A stretch of 64,000 nt of DNA from Acidimicrobiaceae bacterium. Its GTDB lineage: Bacteria; Actinomycetota; Acidimicrobiia; Acidimicrobiales; Poriferisodalaceae. Positions 16,099 through 24,464 of this stretch are shown piece after piece. Below the pieces are notes generated by a model that did not search any database, was not told the DNA's origin, and saw nothing but the letters and a program-made list of their open reading frames with translations. A program made the position numbers and the translations under genes. Position 1 is the first letter of the stretch; every line of letters starts with the position of its first letter. Location: assembly GCA_002722565.1 (NCBI GenBank), contig PBMG01000001.1:264171-328170 (forward strand). The letters are read 5' to 3'.

Positions 16099-17159
16099 CG
16101 AAGTCACCGTCACCTCTTTTGGACGCTCGCGTTGTTCTGCAGCGCGGGGATCTCAGTCTTGATGTTGAGATAGTCGTTGAGAGAGGAGAAACAGTCGCGA
16201 TAATGGGGCCCAATGGTGCGGGCAAGACGACCTTGCTATATGCCCTTCTCGGATGGTTACCCCTTCAGTCCGGCTGGGTTCTTCTTGACAACGAAATTTT
16301 TGAGGCTCCAGGTCAGGACCAGGTGACCTCTACTCAGGACCGCAATCTGGGAATGGTCTTCCAAGACGGACTTCTATTCCCCCACCTTAACGTCGTGGAG
16401 AACATCAGCTTTGGCGCTGAAAAAGAAGCTGACAACCACGATCTGATGGAGAGATTAGACGTACTCCCTTTATCCGAAAAGTACCCAGCTGAGCTCTCCG
16501 CAGGTCAGACACAGAGGGTGGCGTTGGCACGAACACTGGCAGCCAGACCCAAGATGGTCTTTCTCGATGAGCCCTTGGCATCAATTGACCTCACGGCGCG
16601 TATAGACGCGCGGAATTCGATTCGTTCGGCCTTGGAGCAAAGTCTTGCTGGGGCTTTGTTGGTAACTCACGACCCTACAGATGCATTTGCTCTAGCCCAG
16701 AAGGTACTGGTTCTGGAGGAGGGTAGAGTTACCCAGTTTGGTACCCCTGATCAGATTCGGTCCCAACCCAAGTCCCGTTGGGTTGCCGACCTGATGGGAT
16801 GGAATGTCTTCCATGGCGTTGGACATGGATCTTCGGTGACGCTCGCCGACGGAACGCAGTTAGCAACCTCAGAATCCGAACTTTCGGGCGAAACGATGGT
16901 CATGATCAGTCCCTCCTCCGTGGCCCTCTTTTTGGAACGCCCGGGCGGTAGCCCGCGCAACAGTTGGCTGTGCCGAATTCAGCGAGTTGAACATCTCGAT
17001 TCGCTCGCCCGGATCTCGCTCTCAGGGCCATTGGATCTCTACGCCGACATAACCTCCGATGCTGCGGATGAGCTTGATTTAACTCCAGGCAGAGATCTTT
17101 GGGTCAGCATAAAGGCCACTGAAGTTCGCGCTAACACCATTCTGGGCAGGCGACACTGA
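16095..17159 (+). CDS. modC: Molybdate ABC transporter ATP-binding protein
   Basis: The 354-residue ATPase has Walker A GPNGAGKTT, Q-loop VFQDG, signature LSAGQTQRVALAR, Walker B MVFLDEP and the switch His in VTHDP. A C-terminal extension from about residue 230 is the Mop/TOBE-like regulatory domain. The ATG at 16095 (ATGA overlap with modB) is preferred to an ATG 15 bases upstream. It hydrolyses ATP to drive molybdate import. No molybdenum cofactor gene is adjacent, and the enzymes served are elsewhere in the genome. Confidence 0.9.
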   Translation: MTKSPSPLLDARVVLQRGDLSLDVEIVVERGETVAIMGPNGAGKTTLLYALLGWLPLQSGWVLLDNEIFEAPGQDQVTSTQDRNLGMVFQDGLLFPHLNVVENISFGAEKEADNHDLMERLDVLPLSEKYPAELSAGQTQRVALARTLAARPKMVFLDEPLASIDLTARIDARNSIRSALEQSLAGALLVTHDPTDAFALAQKVLVLEEGRVTQFGTPDQIRSQPKSRWVADLMGWNVFHGVGHGSSVTLADGTQLATSESELSGETMVMISPSSVALFLERPGGSPRNSWLCRIQRVEHLDSLARISLSGPLDLYADITSDAADELDLTPGRDLWVSIKATEVRANTILGRRH

Positions 17160-17193
17160 GAGCCAATCCTCACATGGAGTTTGCTAGGCAAGC

Positions 17194-17220
17194 GGACCCC
17201 GTAAAGCTTTACTACGGTCC
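17194..17220. promoter_or_regulatory. Inverted repeat overlapping the -10 region of the SDR gene
   Basis: GGACC(CC)GTA (17194-17203) pairs with TACGGTCC (17213-17220) around AAGCTTTAC. The right arm includes TACGGT, a TANNNT box seven bases before the ATG at 17226. The inner GTAAAGCTTTAC is itself a perfect palindrome. No T-run follows, so this looks more like an operator than a terminator. The regulator is unknown. Confidence 0.4.
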
Positions 17221-17225
17221 TAGGC

Positions 17226-18008
17226 ATGGAAATATCGGACTTGTTTGATGTCAGTGGAAAGACAGCGATAGTAACCGGGGGTAGCCGAGGTATCGGCTAC
17301 ATGATTACCGAAGGGCTTTTGCGGAACGGCTGCTCTGTCTACATCACCTCACGAAAAGCTGAGGAATGCGAGCGGGCGGCCGCTGAGCTAAGCACTCATG
17401 GCGACTGCCACGCCATCCCATCGGATTTAAGCGACGACTCCGATCGTGCGCGCTTTGTTGCCCGGTTCCGCGAGCAGGAAGAGCAACTCGATGTGCTCGT
17501 CAATAACGCAGGCGCAGCATGGGGCGCGCCTATTGGAGATTTCCCGTCGAGTGGTTTCGACAAGGTCATGGATGTAAATGTCAAAGCGCCCTTTATGTTG
17601 ACCCAGGAGTTGCTACCTGAGTTGCGCAACGCGGCGACCCAAGATGATCCAGCGCGTGTGATCATGATTGGTTCAGTCGATGGTATTCGAGTTCCATTTG
17701 GTGACAACTATTCGTATTCGGCTTCAAAGGCGGGAATACACATGTTGACGCGCCACTTGGCGCACCACCTCGTCAAAGAGCGCGTCAACGTGAATTGCAT
17801 CGCTCCAGGCCCATTTGAATCCAAGATGATGAGCTACATGCTGGACGATCCTGAGCGAAGAGCGGGCGTCGTCGCTTCGACGCCGCTCGGGCGAATCGGA
17901 AGCCCTGAAGATATAACCGGGGCTGTCATCTTTTTTGCAAGCCGAGCGGGGTCATGGCTAACCGGGGTGACGATTCCAGTGGATGGCGGAATTTCTACGC
18001 ATGGCTAA
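17226..18008 (+). CDS. Short-chain dehydrogenase/reductase
   Basis: The 260-residue classical SDR has TGGSRGIG near 17-24, NNAG in the middle, a Ser in IGSVDG and the YxxxK pair in YSYSASKAG. The C-terminal PVDGGIS is family-typical. It resembles 3-oxoacyl-ACP reductase/RhlG-like enzymes that reduce a ketone with NADPH. A TANNNT box (TACGGT) ends eight bases before the ATG and there is no clear ribosome site, so a leaderless start is plausible. Its 3' end overlaps the FMN reductase gene by 8 bases. The substrate is unknown. Confidence 0.85.
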   Translation: MEISDLFDVSGKTAIVTGGSRGIGYMITEGLLRNGCSVYITSRKAEECERAAAELSTHGDCHAIPSDLSDDSDRARFVARFREQEEQLDVLVNNAGAAWGAPIGDFPSSGFDKVMDVNVKAPFMLTQELLPELRNAATQDDPARVIMIGSVDGIRVPFGDNYSYSASKAGIHMLTRHLAHHLVKERVNVNCIAPGPFESKMMSYMLDDPERRAGVVASTPLGRIGSPEDITGAVIFFASRAGSWLTGVTIPVDGGISTHG

Positions 18009-18570
18009 CCGCGAGGGTGTCACCATGTTGGTCGGCAGTTTGCGAGAGGACTCAGTAAATCGGGCCGCAGCGAAACAAGCCGCTCAGCACCTTGGCCATG
18101 ACTTTACAATTCACCAACCAGACCTCAGCCAGATACCACTCTTTGATCAGGATCTCGAACACGCAGGGGACCCTGAGGCAGTTCTCGCCCTAAAGGTTGC
18201 GGTGGCCGAAAGCGCCGTGGTCATCTGCTTTACTCCCGAATACAACTACAGCACGTCTGGTGTTCTCAAGAATGCAATCGATTGGTTATCTCGACCATTT
18301 CGCTCTGGGAGTCTTATTGGCCGTGTCGTAGCAATCGCCAGCGCAACTCCAGGCTCGAAGGGTGGTGAAAACGCTAGAGAACACCTTCTACAAACATGTG
18401 GGGTGTTAACGGATCGCCTCTACAGCGTTACCCTCGGCATTCCTAACGTCACTCAACTCGATGAGGGCGCCTTACCTGACCACGCTGCGGACCTACTGCC
18501 CCCTTGGCTAGATGGTCTAATAACCTTCCACCGTTCGATTCCGGATTTAGCCCACACAGACCAAACGTAA
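18001..18570 (+). CDS. NADPH-dependent FMN reductase-like flavoprotein
   Basis: The 189-residue flavodoxin-fold protein begins with a phosphate loop GSLREDSVNRAAA and contains TPEYNYSTSGVLKNAIDW, the signature of the NADPH-dependent FMN/azo reductase family. The ATG at 18001 overlaps the SDR stop by 8 bases and fits the family N terminus; upstream codons belong to the SDR. It likely makes reduced FMN or reduces quinones/azo-type acceptors in the cytosol and may feed a luciferase-like monooxygenase encoded elsewhere. The partner is not identifiable. Confidence 0.85.
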   Translation: MANREGVTMLVGSLREDSVNRAAAKQAAQHLGHDFTIHQPDLSQIPLFDQDLEHAGDPEAVLALKVAVAESAVVICFTPEYNYSTSGVLKNAIDWLSRPFRSGSLIGRVVAIASATPGSKGGENAREHLLQTCGVLTDRLYSVTLGIPNVTQLDEGALPDHAADLLPPWLDGLITFHRSIPDLAHTDQT

Positions 18571-18613
18571 ACCCACGAACGCAGCGGATCGTCGTCCCGG
18601 GCCCTGAATGGCA

Positions 18614-19738
18614 CTACTTTTTGACCGTGGTCCATCCAGTACGTTTACTGTCATCAAACGAGGCTGAGTACCTATCGGGAGTACCGGCGTCGACGTCGAC
18701 TGCCACCTTTGACACGTCTTGCATTGCATCAGCCCAGACTTCGATGAGTCGGTCTTCACCGTCATAGTCAAATAGGTCAGAGAGTGACCGCTCCTCAGGT
18801 CCGCCTGGTTCTAAAGGATGTTCGGCTAAGTGACGGGCGGTAACGGCCAAGCCGTCAACTGGATCTACTAGGTCTCGATAGCCCAGCTCAAACATCGCCT
18901 TTTCACATGAGGTCACTCGATGATGCGGTGTGCCGCGTACCGTCAACCTTTGCGCAAGAGTCGCGTATTCCCAAGGCATACTCACGATCTCAAATTGGTG
19001 ACCCAACGCACTGGCAATAATTTCAGCCCACTGCAACAAAGTTGGCGTCCATTCGTCTGACGCGTTATAAACCTCGCCTGCAGCGATTTTAGGATTATCC
19101 ACGATTGTCAGAAGCAAGTGTGCTGCGTTTATTGAATAGGCGCGAGATTGCAGGCTCATACCGCCGTCAGGGAGGATTAGATGTTTACGACCATCCAGGA
19201 CGCGACGGACAATTGAATGTTCGAGACTCGCAACCTGGCCGGGTCCGTAGATCCATGGGTACCGCAGGTGCGATGCTGTTGGATGACTCTCAAATACCGC
19301 AACTTCGGTCCGTCCGATGTTGGCCACCTTTCGGTTAACGGGAAATTCGGGTCCCTCGTTCACGACCAATCGGGATGTTTCACGGGTTGGCACCCTCATC
19401 CCTGCGGGCCAGAGCGCGTCGGCGTCACCCCACCCCGTGTAGGCAGGAACTCCCCCGACACTGACGAACTGTCCTGCTCGTCCGACTAAGAGCTGTGCCA
19501 ATTCACGGAGCCGGCCGTACATGACGACCACAAGGTCATAGTTTGAGCCCTCAAGTGCGACCTTTACCTTTTCAATATCAAACGGATCCGTATGAATGTG
19601 CTTAACGCTGGCAGGTATCTGAGGGGATTCGTGGGCCCCGGTATGCAGGATGGATACTGTGTAGCCCCGTTCGATCAGGCCATTAACTACATGAGGTCCT
19701 GTCGGACCGGTTCCCCCAACGACCAACGCTCGTGACAT
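18614..19738 (-). CDS. NAD-dependent epimerase/dehydratase-like protein
   Basis: The 374-residue extended SDR-type protein begins with RALVVGGTGPTGPHVV, a Rossmann nucleotide-binding turn. A conserved SHLRYPWIYGPGQ appears mid-protein and GEVYNASDEWTPTLLQWAE near 230. No clear YxxxK pair is seen, so activity is uncertain; it may be an atypical sugar or isoflavone-reductase-like enzyme. AAAGGA six bases before ATG 19738 fixes the start. It lies tail to tail with the FMN reductase gene. The substrate is unknown. Confidence 0.75.
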   Translation of the reverse strand: MSRALVVGGTGPTGPHVVNGLIERGYTVSILHTGAHESPQIPASVKHIHTDPFDIEKVKVALEGSNYDLVVVMYGRLRELAQLLVGRAGQFVSVGGVPAYTGWGDADALWPAGMRVPTRETSRLVVNEGPEFPVNRKVANIGRTEVAVFESHPTASHLRYPWIYGPGQVASLEHSIVRRVLDGRKHLILPDGGMSLQSRAYSINAAHLLLTIVDNPKIAAGEVYNASDEWTPTLLQWAEIIASALGHQFEIVSMPWEYATLAQRLTVRGTPHHRVTSCEKAMFELGYRDLVDPVDGLAVTARHLAEHPLEPGGPEERSLSDLFDYDGEDRLIEVWADAMQDVSKVAVDVDAGTPDRYSASFDDSKRTGWTTVKK

Positions 19739-19895
19739 CCAGGATCCTTTCAACTGCGACGCAGAGCTTAGGGTCCGCGTCTAAGAGCCGCTGATATTGT
19801 TGTCCAGTTCTCAAAGGAACTCGACAAGGGCCTCCCTCAGTCATCTCTGGGCCACTAAATCACGTTATAAGTGTCATCTACCCAACTTCTAGGTC

Positions 19896-19901
19896 TACGA
19901 T
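19896..19901 (+). promoter_or_regulatory. Candidate -10 box for leaderless KOW-like gene
   Basis: TACGAT ends seven bases before the ATG at 19909, matching the TANNNT spacing of other leaderless-looking starts; no Shine-Dalgarno is present. Confidence 0.4.
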
Positions 19902-19908
19902 CTGAGCT

Positions 19909-20538
19909 ATGGCACCTGAAAGCTCAGCCCTCAAGAAGGGCGCTCGAGTAATTGTGATAGACGACCTCCCCGGAGTCACTGCCGGAACCGCCGGCCGAGT
20001 GGGCAGAGCTATCGGTATCAAGACGGTCAGGTATCGGGTTCAGTTCGAGAACGGAATCAACGCCTTGTCTGTCGCGGAGAGCAAATTGGTGTCTCCGGCC
20101 GCCTGGGAGTTCATCAAAGAACAACAAATTGCTCCACTTCAAGCAGTGCCAAACACTCCGTCAGCGCCAGCCGTGCCGGTAGCCGCAGCCCCCGCTCCCG
20201 CCCCCACACCCGACGCCCCCACAACCGCTCCCGAGACGAGCGCTACGACACCACAGCAATCATCTCCCGCCTCCTCCGCTGCAGGTTCCGAGGATCCGCG
20301 GTTAGCCGCTCTTACGGCCAAATCCCGAGAGGCACGAAAGGCAGCAGGCGTCGATGTTGATGCCGAGGTCCCAGACGAGCCGCCCTCAGCCGACGTGCAG
20401 GAAGCGCAGAGCGAAGAACCCATTACCGTCCCCGCAGAAGAACCTGCTCCAGCTGAGCCCACATTCGAACTTCCCGATGGCTACTTCCCTACTGATAATC
20501 GAGTAGCCGACCTACTAGCGTCAATCAAAGACAGTTAA
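19909..20538 (+). CDS. Unknown protein with KOW/SH3-like N-terminal domain and Pro/Ala-rich linker
   Basis: I do not recognise this 209-residue protein beyond its architecture. Residues 9-60 (KKGARVIVIDDLPGVTAG ... VQFENG) look like a small beta-barrel of KOW/SH3 type. Residues about 80-125 are almost pure Ala, Pro, Thr and Ser, a flexible linker. The rest is acidic and contains SEDPRLAALTAKSREARK. The C-terminal end is FELPDGYFPTDNRVADLL. No signal peptide or membrane span is seen. It starts with a leaderless-type TACGAT box and shares its last 4 bases with the convergent gene. It could be a lineage-specific scaffold or a nucleic-acid or peptide binder. Confidence 0.7.
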   Translation: MAPESSALKKGARVIVIDDLPGVTAGTAGRVGRAIGIKTVRYRVQFENGINALSVAESKLVSPAAWEFIKEQQIAPLQAVPNTPSAPAVPVAAAPAPAPTPDAPTTAPETSATTPQQSSPASSAAGSEDPRLAALTAKSREARKAAGVDVDAEVPDEPPSADVQEAQSEEPITVPAEEPAPAEPTFELPDGYFPTDNRVADLLASIKDS

Positions 20539-22715
20539 GAACCTGTAGTTCCTGGCAAGTCGAATGGTTCGGGATCCAAAAACCGTTCGAGAACGTTCTT
20601 GGTCATTTGAGCGACGTCATTGTCGTACCCGTTACGCGCCAACGCTCCGAACCAGGAAATTGAACCGACACTGAATACCGCCCCACCGTTCGGAGTTTCG
20701 AAGAACACAATGTCAGCTCGCACATACGGGTCTGGGCTAGGGAACGCAACGGTGCCCTCAAATTCTTCCTTCGTTCGCAACATATCTGGACCAAACTGAG
20801 TCGCTGAGGCAATGATCACCGCATGGCTGGGTGACCCGAGTCTTTGGTCGTATCGGTCAACTTCCTGCCCAGCTGCGCCTCCACCAAGACCCGATGTTCC
20901 CACGGCGTCATCTTCTATCCCAGCCAGAATCCAGGATGCCCTCGAGCCCCGGGCACCTTGTGCCACCTGATAGAAAGTGGCCTTCTCGAATCCTTGGGCG
21001 GCAAACCCTATGCCGACGAGTTGGTTAGGTGCGCGCCCGTTTCGCCGCCAGAGACCACCATATTCTCCCCCCCAAGCGTGGTAATTCTCACCGTCCCCGG
21101 TCTGCCAGTTCCTGACGCCATCTTCAGCACGACGCAACTCAATCGCGCCCGGCCAGGAGTCACTAAACGAAACCCGCCAATAAAAACCGTTACCTCCCAG
21201 GTACATGAGACGTCCGCCCTTGCGTTGCCACTCGTCCAACGCGTCAAGCATTTCTGTCGACCAATACTCGGGATGAGACCCGGTGACGATAACGCGATAG
21301 GGCGCCAGAGCTGCGTAACCATCGAAATGAACGTCATCATCACTAATCACATCGTGATTAGCCTCTGCATCCCTCAGAAATGCGTGAATATCAGTATCTG
21401 GCGTGAAATTCCAACCATCGGCCCCCGGTCGAACTTGCAAGACAGGGCGTCGTCGCGAGCTGAACATCACCCCACTACCATCCGGATGCTTTTCGTAGTG
21501 GCTGAGCCCTACCTCGGGGTGATCGACAAGGTATTGATGCTCTGGTCGAAGGTTCGAGCGAGCTCCAACGAAGTCCGCTCCCTCAATCAGCATCCTGTGG
21601 TTGGCGTAAGCCATGTAAGTGCAAGTCGGCATCAAAAGTGCCACATCGGCTGTTGGGGCACCCTCAGCAGGGCGAACGAAGAAGGGAACTCTGTCTACTC
21701 CCAGCTCTGACTCAAATCGAAGGCAGTAGATACCGCTTTTGAGTTCCTCAGGTAAACGAAGCTTGGCCGTTGCCTCCCAGCCGGCGTCGTAAAGATCATC
21801 ATGATGGAAATGTATTGCATTCCACTGTTTCGGATCGTCGCTCCATCGCTGGTGTTCCCCCGACCACGTCGGTCCAGTGACACCGCGAGTGGGCAGTTGA
21901 AAAAGCTCTAAGTTGACATTCCCGGCAGCCGGTTCCACCACCGCACCTTCCATGTCTCCTTCAAACTCCCACTCATAATGAGAGTCATCGACCACTAACT
22001 TCGGAGCTGCTATGCGACCATCCCATCTGCCCTCGATGGCCCCCGCGGCTAAACGGAACGTCAGGTCACCAAACGGGCCAAGTGATATCGGACACGAAGA
22101 GTTGTCTTCGCCAGTTTGAAGCAAGTCCCGCCCTGGAGACGCGGTAGTCGGAGCAGAAACCTCGACGTTGGCCGAAGCTGTTTCGAGGTCGATTTTGAGG
22201 CGCAAGAAATACCAGCGATTTCGTTCCAAGGGACGATCCCGAATCACTAACTCCTCTCCACCAAAACGACCGACGAGCTCCACGCTGCGATTAGCGACTT
22301 CGACCACTGATTCCGCCGAGCTCAGGGAGAAGATCACACCATCGCGTTTAAGCAAAGTTGGCTGGAACCAAAGGCTGACTTCCAGCCGGCTGACCTCACC
22401 GGCCGGAACGAAACTCTCAGCGTAGGAACCTGGGTAAAGGGCTTGAGGCGACAATTCAACGGCGCGGGGTTCAACTTCCTCTACCAGCACCTCAGCAAAA
22501 CCCGGGCCGGTGCGAGTCGGGTCGCCACAATCAAGCCGAACAACTTCTAGAACACCATCAGTGGTGGCATGGCTAGAACCAAACCATGCAATTTCTTCGC
22601 CGGCGCGAAGGGACCATGGCTCGCAGTAGCCCGTTATTAACTTGCTTGAGTCTGTTTCTTGGTCCATCGGCATTTGATGAAGGTTAAAGATCTGATTGAG
22701 TATCTCGACGGCCAC
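20535..22715 (-). CDS. N,N-dimethylformamidase large-subunit-like protein
   Basis: This 726-residue protein resembles the large (beta) subunit of N,N-dimethylformamidase (DMFase), an iron amidohydrolase. The N-terminal beta-rich half contains a LamG/concanavalin-like domain near 110-200. The second half includes VALLMPTCTYMAYANHRM, VTGSHPEYWSTEMLDALDEW and GGRLMYLGGNGFYWRVSF, with several conserved Tyr and Glu that could bind iron. No separate small subunit lies beside it. GTG 22715 follows the rhodanese stop immediately; an ATG at 22667 is an alternative start. It probably hydrolyses a small amide, but the substrate is not assured. Confidence 0.75.
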   Translation of the reverse strand: MAVEILNQIFNLHQMPMDQETDSSKLITGYCEPWSLRAGEEIAWFGSSHATTDGVLEVVRLDCGDPTRTGPGFAEVLVEEVEPRAVELSPQALYPGSYAESFVPAGEVSRLEVSLWFQPTLLKRDGVIFSLSSAESVVEVANRSVELVGRFGGEELVIRDRPLERNRWYFLRLKIDLETASANVEVSAPTTASPGRDLLQTGEDNSSCPISLGPFGDLTFRLAAGAIEGRWDGRIAAPKLVVDDSHYEWEFEGDMEGAVVEPAAGNVNLELFQLPTRGVTGPTWSGEHQRWSDDPKQWNAIHFHHDDLYDAGWEATAKLRLPEELKSGIYCLRFESELGVDRVPFFVRPAEGAPTADVALLMPTCTYMAYANHRMLIEGADFVGARSNLRPEHQYLVDHPEVGLSHYEKHPDGSGVMFSSRRRPVLQVRPGADGWNFTPDTDIHAFLRDAEANHDVISDDDVHFDGYAALAPYRVIVTGSHPEYWSTEMLDALDEWQRKGGRLMYLGGNGFYWRVSFSDSWPGAIELRRAEDGVRNWQTGDGENYHAWGGEYGGLWRRNGRAPNQLVGIGFAAQGFEKATFYQVAQGARGSRASWILAGIEDDAVGTSGLGGGAAGQEVDRYDQRLGSPSHAVIIASATQFGPDMLRTKEEFEGTVAFPSPDPYVRADIVFFETPNGGAVFSVGSISWFGALARNGYDNDVAQMTKNVLERFLDPEPFDLPGTTGS

Positions 22716-23126
22716 TCAGCCCCGACTAGCTTTCCAGTCCTCGTACGACTCGATCGGCATCTCATCGGCTCGCCACCCTCCGAAACCAGTCTCAATATGA
22801 CTAATCTTTTCCATCCCCATATCCTTTAACGTCTTTGCGGACAGGGCAGATCGCATTCCCCCAGCGCAGCACAGAACAAATTCCCGATCCTCGCCGAAGA
22901 TTTCCTTTGTATAGGGCGAATCAGGCGAGACCCAAAACTCAAGCATTCCTCTTGGAGCGTGCATTGCTCCTGGTATTGCGCCATCTCGCTGCATTTCACG
23001 CACATCGCGAATGTCGACGATCAACGCACCTTCCTCCGCGGCTCTCCGCGCTGCTTCCTCTGGTGAAATATTGTCGATTTCGGCTTTAGCGGACTCCACC
23101 ATCTTGTTTACTGAAGCGACCGGCAT
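22716..23126 (-). CDS. Rhodanese-like domain protein
   Basis: The 136-residue protein is a single rhodanese domain: DIRDVREMQRDGAIPGAMHAP precedes the loop VLCCAGGMRSALSA with a catalytic Cys pair, and the C-terminal GFGGWRADEMP is typical. Such domains move sulfane sulfur or act as redox carriers. The ATG at 23126 is preferred because AGGAG lies eight bases upstream; an upstream Met at 23186 has no such site. Its TGA stop directly abuts the GTG of the dimethylformamidase-like gene, suggesting translational coupling. Its partner in sulfur transfer is unknown. Confidence 0.85.
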   Translation of the reverse strand: MPVASVNKMVESAKAEIDNISPEEAARRAAEEGALIVDIRDVREMQRDGAIPGAMHAPRGMLEFWVSPDSPYTKEIFGEDREFVLCCAGGMRSALSAKTLKDMGMEKISHIETGFGGWRADEMPIESYEDWKASRG

Positions 23127-23204
23127 CGTTAACTCTCCTGCTTGTAATGAAATTATTTTTCTCGGTACTCCACGATCATTACTCATATGACGGCGGGTGT
23201 CACC

Positions 23205-24425
23205 TCACTCTGACGAGCCTGCCGATTCCGAGAACAATATGTTTGCGTCTTCGAAGTCAGCTATGGCTTTGTCCGACATACCCAACACCTCCGATAGCAC
23301 TTGTTGATTATGTTGACCCAGCAAGGGCGCCAAGGGTTCGGTGTCCGGTATCGGCACCGAACTGAACTTGGCCGGCAAACCAGTTACTGTAATTTCTCCA
23401 AAATTCGGGTCCTCCACTCGGCGGACCATGCCCCTCTCCGTGAAGTGTGGGTGAACCATTGCTTCTTCAGGACTGAGGACCGGGGCAGCTGGGATCCTCT
23501 CGTTTTCTAAATGAGCAAGAAGTGCAGCGTCGCTCTCGAAGGTTTGCATCCACGCCTCGACAAGTTCCAGTAACTCCTTCGCGTTATCGACTCGAGCTTC
23601 AGCAGTGGCGAACCGTGAATCTAGGCCGAGCTGACTGGCCCCCATCGCGTCGCACAGTCTTTGCCACTGAGGTTCCAATACCTGAAGAACGATCCATCCC
23701 TGTGGACCTCTGTAAGTGCCCGATGGAACCACAATGCTGAACTGCCTACCGGACCGTTCTTGACTCCAGGTGCCGCCGCTCGCGCTGTGGCCTTGGACGG
23801 CAATTGAGTGCATCGCGAAGAGCGGATCCACCAAGGTAACTTCGAGGTATTGCCCTTCGCCGGTCCGTTGCTGATGGAAAAGAGCGTGCCCAATCGCTCC
23901 GAATAGCATTTGGCCGGCAGCACAATCCGATATCGGGGAGCCTGTGAACTGCGGCGCCCCTTCGGGTTCTCCCGTTAGGTGCATCATCCCAGATAGGGCT
24001 TGTCCTATTAAGTCGAATCCTTGCAAGTGCGCTAAAGGGCCCGATTTACCAAAGGCCGATATCGACGCCATGATTAGACCCTGGTTTTCCCGGCTAAGAG
24101 TGACCCAATCTAACCCTCGTCGTTCCAGGACGCCCGGCCCGAAATTCTCGACCACGACATGACACTCGACAGCTAGCTGTCGAGCGACCTCACAGCCCTC
24201 TGTCGAGCCAAGGTCAAGACATACCGAACGTTTGCCGCGATTTTGCTGGGTGTAGTACGAAGAGGATCCGTTAGATGAGACGAATGGCAGGGTACGACTT
24301 GGGTCTCCCTTGGGACCGTATTCCACCTTGATGACATCAGCTCCCAGTTCAGCGAGCATTCGAGTGGCACTCGGACCAGATAGATATTGGGTGAAGTCGA
24401 GGATACGTATACCTTCCAAAAGCAT
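23205..24425 (-). CDS. Family III (CaiB/BaiF) CoA-transferase
   Basis: The 406-residue protein is a class III CoA-transferase. The N terminus (LEGIRILDFTQYLSGP) and QNRGKRSVCLDL are typical. The catalytic Asp that forms the acyl anhydride is Asp167 (PISDCAAG), at the position conserved in the family. Such enzymes swap CoA between a donor acyl-CoA and a carboxylic acid. The ATG at 24425 is chosen by alignment with the family N terminus; a TTG at 24446 is possible. It diverges from the HyuA-like gene across about 39 bases. The acyl pair is unknown. Confidence 0.85.
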   Translation of the reverse strand: MLLEGIRILDFTQYLSGPSATRMLAELGADVIKVEYGPKGDPSRTLPFVSSNGSSSYYTQQNRGKRSVCLDLGSTEGCEVARQLAVECHVVVENFGPGVLERRGLDWVTLSRENQGLIMASISAFGKSGPLAHLQGFDLIGQALSGMMHLTGEPEGAPQFTGSPISDCAAGQMLFGAIGHALFHQQRTGEGQYLEVTLVDPLFAMHSIAVQGHSASGGTWSQERSGRQFSIVVPSGTYRGPQGWIVLQVLEPQWQRLCDAMGASQLGLDSRFATAEARVDNAKELLELVEAWMQTFESDAALLAHLENERIPAAPVLSPEEAMVHPHFTERGMVRRVEDPNFGEITVTGLPAKFSSVPIPDTEPLAPLLGQHNQQVLSEVLGMSDKAIADFEDANILFSESAGSSE

Positions 24426-24464
24426 CTGCAGACAATAGCCGGCCAATCCCTTACCGGAGATTTA

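Noticed and set aside
20844-21710. A plus-strand open frame of about 288 codons opposite the dimethylformamidase-like gene
   Set aside because: It lies wholly antisense to a well-recognised protein, has a composition unlike a folded protein, and matches no motif I know.
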